Assembly (NCBI RefSeq): GCF_000716605.1
Contig: NZ_JNXE01000004.1
Span: 1 to 64,000, forward strand
DNA from: Streptomyces sp. NRRL F-525
GTDB lineage: Bacteria > Actinomycetota > Actinomycetes > Streptomycetales > Streptomycetaceae
Direction of reading: 5' to 3'
DNA: 64,000 nt
A program made the translations under genes and the position numbers. The notes below the pieces were generated by a model. The model ran no database searches. It was given only the letters and a program-made list of their open reading frames with translations, and was not told the origin of the DNA. Positions 60,138-64,000 of the stretch are shown here, piece by piece (position 1 is the stretch's first letter; each line of letters starts with the position of its first letter).

Positions 60138-60273
60138 ACCAGGTCCCCGCAACATGGCCGACACAGCTTGGTTTCCCGGGGTGCTACCGGCGGTAACAAC
60201 AGGGGTGTCGCGGCACGTTCCACGTGTCGAACACATCTCCCGCACCTCCCGTACCTGACCCGGAAGGCACCCC

Positions 60274-62052
60274 ATGGAGAACTCGGCCCCCACAACCATC
60301 AGCCGACGAAGAGCCCTGACGGTGGCCGGCGGTGTCGCCGCAGGCGCCGCCCTCGCGGCGCACGCGGTACCGGCGTTCGCGGCCGACACCTCGTCCGCCG
60401 ACGCCATCGTCGTCGGACACGGCCTCGCCGGTCTCGTCGCCACCGCCGAACTGGTCGCCGCAGGAAAGAAAGTGCTGCTCCTGGACCAGGAACCCGAGTC
60501 CAACCTCGGCGGTCAGGCGTTCTGGTCCTTCGGCGGACTGTTCCTGATCGACTCCGACGAGCAGCGGCTCATGGGCATCAAGGACTCCCAAGAGCTGGCG
60601 TGGCAGGACTGGTTGGGCACGGCCGGCTTCGACCGCGGCGTCGACGACCCGACCGGCCAGGACTACTGGGCCCGCAAGTGGGCCGAGGCGTATGTGGACT
60701 TCGCGGCCAACGAGAAGCGGTCCTGGCTCTACGGCCTCGGCATCCGCTGGTTCCCGATCGTCGGCTGGGCCGAGCGCGGCGGCGGCCTCGCCGACGGACA
60801 CGGCAACTCGGTGCCCCGCTTCCACGTCACCTGGGGCACCGGACCGGCCGTGGTCGAGCCGTTCGAGAAGCAGGTGCGGGCCGGTGTCGCCAGCGGCAAG
60901 GTGACCTTCAAGTTCCGCCACCGCGTCGACGAGATCGTCCGCACCAACGGTGCCGTGACCGGCGTGCGCGGCGCGATCCTCGAACCCAGCACCGCCCAGC
61001 GCGGCAAGGCCACGTCCCGCACCGTGGTGGGTGCCTTCGAGCTCAACGCCCCTGTGGTGATCGTGACTTCGGGCGGCATCGGCGCCAACCACGATCTCGT
61101 ACGCCAGAACTGGCCGGCCCGGCTCGGCAACCCGCCCAAGACCATGATCACCGGTGTGCCCGCGTACGTGGACGGCCGGATGCTCGGGATCACCGCGTCG
61201 GCGGGCGGCCGTATCGTCAACCCCGACCGGATGTGGCACTACACCGAGGGCCTCAGGAGCTACGACCCGATCTGGCCCAACCACGGCATCCGCATCCTCC
61301 CAGGACCGTCGTCGATGTGGTTCGACGCCACCGGCAAGCGCTTCTCCGCCCCCGACATGCCGGGCTACGACACCCTCCACACGCTGGGTTCGATCACCGC
61401 CAGCGGGTACGACTACTCGTGGTTCGTCACCACGAGCAAGATCATCGCGAAGGAGTTCGCGCTCTCCGGCTCGGAGCAGAACCCGGACCTCACCAACAAG
61501 GACATCCTGATGCTGCTCTCGCGCATCTGGCAGACGCCGGAGCCGATCGAGAAGTTCAGGAAGAACGGCGTCGACTTCATCACCGCCACCACCCTCTCCG
61601 AACTCGTCCTGGGAATGAACAAGTTGACCGGCGACGGCCTCATCAAGCTCGCCGATCTCCAGCGGCAGATCGAGGCCCGGGACCGGGAGATCGACAACCC
61701 GTACTCGAAGGACGCCCAGGTGATGGGCATCCGCAACGCCCTCTCCTACACCGGGGATTCACTCAGCCGCACGGCCGCGATCCACAAGATCCTCGACCCG
61801 AGCGCCGGACCCCTGATCGCCGTCCGCCTCAACATCCTCACCCGCAAGACCCTCGGCGGCCTCCAGACCGACCTCTCGGGCCGCGTCCTGGACGCCGCCG
61901 GTACGCCAATACCCGGTCTGTACGCGGCCGGTGAGGTATCCGGCTTCGGCGGCGGGGGAGTGCACGGCTACCGCTCGATGGAGGGCACGTTCCTCGGCGG
62001 CTGCCTGTTCTCCGGCCGCCAGGCGGGCCGCGCGGCGGCTGCCGCGATCTGA
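60274..62052 (+). CDS. Tat-exported FAD-dependent dehydrogenase (FAD-binding 2 / fumarate reductase-ketosteroid dehydrogenase family)
   Basis: A 592-aa flavoprotein. It begins with a Tat signal (ISRRRALTVAGGVAAGAALAAHA, cleavage after FAA). The FAD site is VVGHGLAGLVATAEL followed by LLDQEPESNLGGQAFWSFGG. The C-terminal FAD contact is GLYAAGEVSGFGGGGVHGYRSMEGTFLGGCLFSGR. This is the fumarate reductase flavoprotein/3-ketosteroid dehydrogenase group. Export with the cofactor bound fits the Tat route. The physiological substrate is not evident, and no partner electron carrier is encoded nearby. Confidence 0.88.
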   Translation: MENSAPTTISRRRALTVAGGVAAGAALAAHAVPAFAADTSSADAIVVGHGLAGLVATAELVAAGKKVLLLDQEPESNLGGQAFWSFGGLFLIDSDEQRLMGIKDSQELAWQDWLGTAGFDRGVDDPTGQDYWARKWAEAYVDFAANEKRSWLYGLGIRWFPIVGWAERGGGLADGHGNSVPRFHVTWGTGPAVVEPFEKQVRAGVASGKVTFKFRHRVDEIVRTNGAVTGVRGAILEPSTAQRGKATSRTVVGAFELNAPVVIVTSGGIGANHDLVRQNWPARLGNPPKTMITGVPAYVDGRMLGITASAGGRIVNPDRMWHYTEGLRSYDPIWPNHGIRILPGPSSMWFDATGKRFSAPDMPGYDTLHTLGSITASGYDYSWFVTTSKIIAKEFALSGSEQNPDLTNKDILMLLSRIWQTPEPIEKFRKNGVDFITATTLSELVLGMNKLTGDGLIKLADLQRQIEARDREIDNPYSKDAQVMGIRNALSYTGDSLSRTAAIHKILDPSAGPLIAVRLNILTRKTLGGLQTDLSGRVLDAAGTPIPGLYAAGEVSGFGGGGVHGYRSMEGTFLGGCLFSGRQAGRAAAAAI

Positions 62053-62075
62053 GTGGCCCGGCCGCTCGCCGTCCC

Positions 62076-62112
62076 CTCGGCAACTCGGTCGACCTCGGAC
62101 CGAGTTGCCGAG
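62076..62112. terminator. Bidirectional hairpin terminator
   Basis: CTCGGCAACTCGGTC (62076-62090) pairs perfectly with GACCGAGTTGCCGAG (62098-62112) around a 7-base loop. It lies between the stop codons of the convergent flavoprotein and DinB-fold genes and should serve both. Confidence 0.87.
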
Positions 62113-62122
62113 AGGCGCGGGA

Positions 62123-62779
62123 CTATCCCAGAACGAGCGGCAACTTGGCTTCCAGCGGGCCCAGTTGAGCCTTCTCCTCGTCGGTCGGCGCGCGCCGACC
62201 GGTGCCGACGAGCAGCGCGGCCGTATCGGAGAACGACGACGGGAACGCGGACCCGGCGATCCTCTCCAACAACTTCCGTGCCCCGACGAGCACTTCAGCC
62301 GAGGGCCCGGCCGCGTCCGGGAGGTGCGCGACCAGGTCGAGGTGGTGCAGGGTCCACTCCAGGACGTACGCGGAGAGGTAGTCGCCCGCGGTGAGAACCT
62401 CGTCCTGCGTGCTCACCCACAGGCCGGGGTCTGCGAGCCTGGCCGCGCGGCCCGCTGCCGAACCGACGTCGTCCAGATGGAACTTGAGCAGCCAGGGCTC
62501 CTCGTACGCGGCGGCCAGCCGCACGATCAGCGCGTCGAGCGGGTCGTCGCCGGTGGGCGGGGTCTGGGTGACGGTCCAGTAGGTCACCGCGTCGCGCGTC
62601 GGTGGTGTGTCGGCGGGGGTCACGAGGGTGATCAGGACGTCCTGGGCGTCGATGACCAGATGGCAGACCAGGTCCCGCACCAGCCACCCGGCACAGCCCG
62701 ACGGCAGCGCGAAATCCTCGTCCGAGAGGTCGGCCACCGCCGTGAGCAGGGCCGTCCAAGAGCGTGAGAAGAGATCCAC
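62123..62779 (-). CDS. DinB-fold / mycothiol-dependent maleylpyruvate isomerase family protein
   Basis: A 218-aa protein. The N-terminal four-helix bundle includes WLVRDLVCHLVIDAQDVL and YVLEWTLHHLDLVAHL, with histidines placed as in the metal site of this fold, and a short C-terminal domain follows. Actinobacterial members use mycothiol, but most have no known substrate. Single gene between a convergent flavoprotein and a TetR gene on the same strand. Confidence 0.82.
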   Translation of the reverse strand: MDLFSRSWTALLTAVADLSDEDFALPSGCAGWLVRDLVCHLVIDAQDVLITLVTPADTPPTRDAVTYWTVTQTPPTGDDPLDALIVRLAAAYEEPWLLKFHLDDVGSAAGRAARLADPGLWVSTQDEVLTAGDYLSAYVLEWTLHHLDLVAHLPDAAGPSAEVLVGARKLLERIAGSAFPSSFSDTAALLVGTGRRAPTDEEKAQLGPLEAKLPLVLG

Positions 62780-62841
62780 GTCGGCAAGCTAGTGCGACGC
62801 CAACGCGGGCCGCAAGCAACGGTGTTCTCGCGTTGACCGTG

Positions 62842-63567
62842 TCACGGGATCCGGCGGTGGAGGTCCGCCAGCAGGTTCCGCATGGCCATGCGGAACAGTT
62901 CGGCCTGGTGCTCACCGAGGAAGGAAGTGTGCCCGAACACCTCCAGGGCGACGAGGCCGTGCAGGTGTCCCCACGCGTTCATGAGGAGGGCGGTCGCGGG
63001 GGCGGGCAGATGTCCGTGGCCGTAGTGCGGCAGCTGTTCCAGGTAGGCGCGGAGTGCGGGGGAGAGCACGGGTAGGTCGACCGCGGCGAGTTGTTCCGCG
63101 CTGAATCCGTCGAACAGCTCGCGCTCGAAGATCTCGCTCATCCGGCGCGTCGCCTGGGTGGTCGGGCCGTCGGCGGGTGCCGCGTAGCCCCGGAGCGGTG
63201 TTCCGTAGAGCAGTTGGAAGCTCTCGGGATGGGCGATGGCCCAGCGGCGGTAGCCCTCGGCCGCGATCACCAGGCGGGGCAGATCGGGATCGTCCGACGG
63301 GGCGTCCACGGCCGCATGCACGGCGTCGGCCAGGTCCTCGTACCCCTTGGTGACGAGCGCCGTGACGAGGGCGTCCCGGCTCGGGAAGTAGTGGTAGAGC
63401 GCCTGCACGGTCATGCCGAGACTGCGGGCGACCGCGCGCAACGACAGGGCGGCGGGCCCGTGTTCGGCGAGGTGGCGCTCGGCCGCGTCCACGATCTCCT
63501 GGGTGGCGGCGGCCCGGCGCCGTTCGCGCAGCGAGGGCGGTGCGGTGGTGCGTTCGTCGACGGCCAT
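62842..63567 (-). CDS. TetR-family transcriptional regulator
   Basis: A 241-aa regulator. The HTH is ALSLRAVARSLGMTVQALYHYFPSRDALVTALV, and the ligand domain (WAIAHPESFQLLYGTPLRGY) matches the common actinobacterial TetR C-terminal type. ATG 63567 is used; an in-frame TTG seven codons upstream sits against AGGAG and cannot be excluded. Divergent from an MMPL transporter gene; a symmetrical site in the spacer supports control of that gene. Confidence 0.88.
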   Translation of the reverse strand: MAVDERTTAPPSLRERRRAAATQEIVDAAERHLAEHGPAALSLRAVARSLGMTVQALYHYFPSRDALVTALVTKGYEDLADAVHAAVDAPSDDPDLPRLVIAAEGYRRWAIAHPESFQLLYGTPLRGYAAPADGPTTQATRRMSEIFERELFDGFSAEQLAAVDLPVLSPALRAYLEQLPHYGHGHLPAPATALLMNAWGHLHGLVALEVFGHTSFLGEHQAELFRMAMRNLLADLHRRIP

Positions 63568-63615
63568 GCGGCGACCGTACGACGCCAACTCCTATCCTGC
63601 GCCCCGACGTTGCAA

Positions 63616-63637
63616 AGTGTGAGGAAAATCTAACACT
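63616..63637. promoter_or_regulatory. Candidate TetR operator
   Basis: AGTGT (63616-63620) and ACACT (63633-63637) form an inverted repeat with a 12-base AT-rich spacer. With the neighbouring bases the arms read AGTGTGA and TAACACT. It lies between the divergent TetR and MMPL genes, 50 bases from the TetR start. Confidence 0.5.
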
Positions 63638-63766
63638 GCCAAATCTTCTTGCTCCTCACTAACGTCGTGCACGGCGACGAAGAGTGCCCCGTTGTTCAAC
63701 TCCGGCTGTTTCGCGCCTCTTTCACCGTATGGGCATCAAACGTATGGATATCTAAGGAGAACAGGC

Positions 63767-64000
63767 GTGTTTGAACGCATAGCCGAACTGGCCATCCGTC
63801 GCTCCCGGTTGGTACTGGTCGTCGCCGTCCTGGCGGTGGCCCTCATGGGTGTCCTGGGCGCCAGCGCCTTCGCCAAACTGCAGGGCGGCGGCTACGACGA
63901 CCCGGCCTCCCAGTCCTCCCGGGCCGCGCAGGCCATCGACCGGAAATTCGGCGGGGAGACGAATCTGGTCCTGCTGGTCGGTGCCTCCGAGGGGCGTGTC
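63767..64000 (+). CDS. MMPL-family transporter, N-terminal part (cut by window end)
   Basis: The first 78 codons of a large RND/MMPL membrane protein. FERIAELAIRRSRLVLVVAVLAVALMGVLGASAFAKL is the first helix region, and GGYDDPASQSSRAAQAIDRKFGGETNLVLLV begins the outer loop, both typical of actinobacterial MMPL proteins that export lipids or drugs. GTG 63767 is preceded by AAGGAGA. The gene is probably repressed by the divergent TetR protein. Confidence 0.9.
   Translation, partial: MFERIAELAIRRSRLVLVVAVLAVALMGVLGASAFAKLQGGGYDDPASQSSRAAQAIDRKFGGETNLVLLVGASEGRV

Noticed and set aside
60182..60196. GCTACCGGCGGTAAC symmetry upstream of the flavoprotein gene as an operator
   Set aside because: The symmetric core (TACCG-G-CGGTA) is short and GC-rich, and no local regulator is adjacent, so chance is a sufficient explanation.
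1..64000. Defence system, CRISPR array, prophage or biosynthetic gene cluster
   Set aside because: No repeat-spacer pattern, Cas, restriction, toxin-antitoxin or phage structural genes, and no PKS, NRPS or terpene synthase were seen. The novelty here is metabolic and regulatory.

Overview
The window looks like the chromosome of a Streptomyces or a close relative. G+C is very high with strong third-position bias, GTG/TTG starts are frequent, ATGA/GTGA stop-start overlaps are common, and the gene families are typical of streptomycetes: AfsR/SARP regulator, DrrAB exporter, ROK and LacI sugar regulators, Tat-exported glycosidases, SigE-family sigma factor. No rRNA, tRNA, CRISPR or phage genes were seen. 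About 56 genes are called, two of them broken, plus one insertion sequence and several regulatory sites. No stretch longer than about 300 bases lacks a gene or the insertion sequence.

Layout. 0-6.2 kb: end of a sugar ABC importer, then a four-gene oxidative operon (PhyH-type dioxygenase, SDR, two Gfo/Idh/MocA dehydrogenases) divergent from a LacI-type regulator. 6.2-9.6 kb: MarR-controlled unit (MarR, MFS exporter, isochorismatase-fold protein, PEBP protein). 9.7-12 kb: a hypothetical gene, a dead IS701-type element with unusually long perfect inverted repeats, and a membrane-protein gene truncated at the element's edge. 12-15.5 kb: NarL-type two-component system and an MFS transporter. 15.5-20.4 kb: AfsR-like regulator convergent with a DrrAB-type exporter. 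21-38 kb: a carbohydrate-use region with a large secreted GH2 enzyme carrying discoidin modules, a secreted GH27 alpha-galactosidase, a sugar ABC importer, an intracellular GH36 alpha-galactosidase, and a nearly complete oxidative galactose pathway (galactose dehydrogenase-like SDR, galactonate dehydratase, KDGal kinase, KDPGal aldolase) with a GntR regulator and an epimerase-like protein.

38-41.5 kb: sigma factor with a small membrane partner, a small secreted protein, and a MOSC-ferredoxin reductase fusion. 41.6-51.8 kb: a second sugar operon (LacI regulator, operator, binding protein, two permeases, GH38 alpha-mannosidase, GH2 beta-galactosidase). 51.9-56.1 kb: ROK regulator divergent from an MFS transporter and a type-B carboxylesterase. 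56-64 kb: small unknown and lipoprotein genes, an expansin-like secreted protein, XRE and TetR regulators, an SDR, a Tat-exported flavoprotein, a DinB/maleylpyruvate isomerase-fold protein, and the start of an MMPL transporter.

Reading of the whole: the galactose region can be read as one programme. Secreted GH27 trims alpha-galactosides outside, the ABC importer brings in oligosaccharides, GH36 releases galactose inside, and the De Ley-Doudoroff enzymes oxidise it to pyruvate and glyceraldehyde 3-phosphate. A near-identical 20-base element precedes both GH27 and the importer operon and suggests shared control. The 41.6-51.8 kb operon handles a second glycan containing beta-galactosyl and alpha-mannosyl-type linkages. 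Functions are inferred from sequence reading only; no database search was run.
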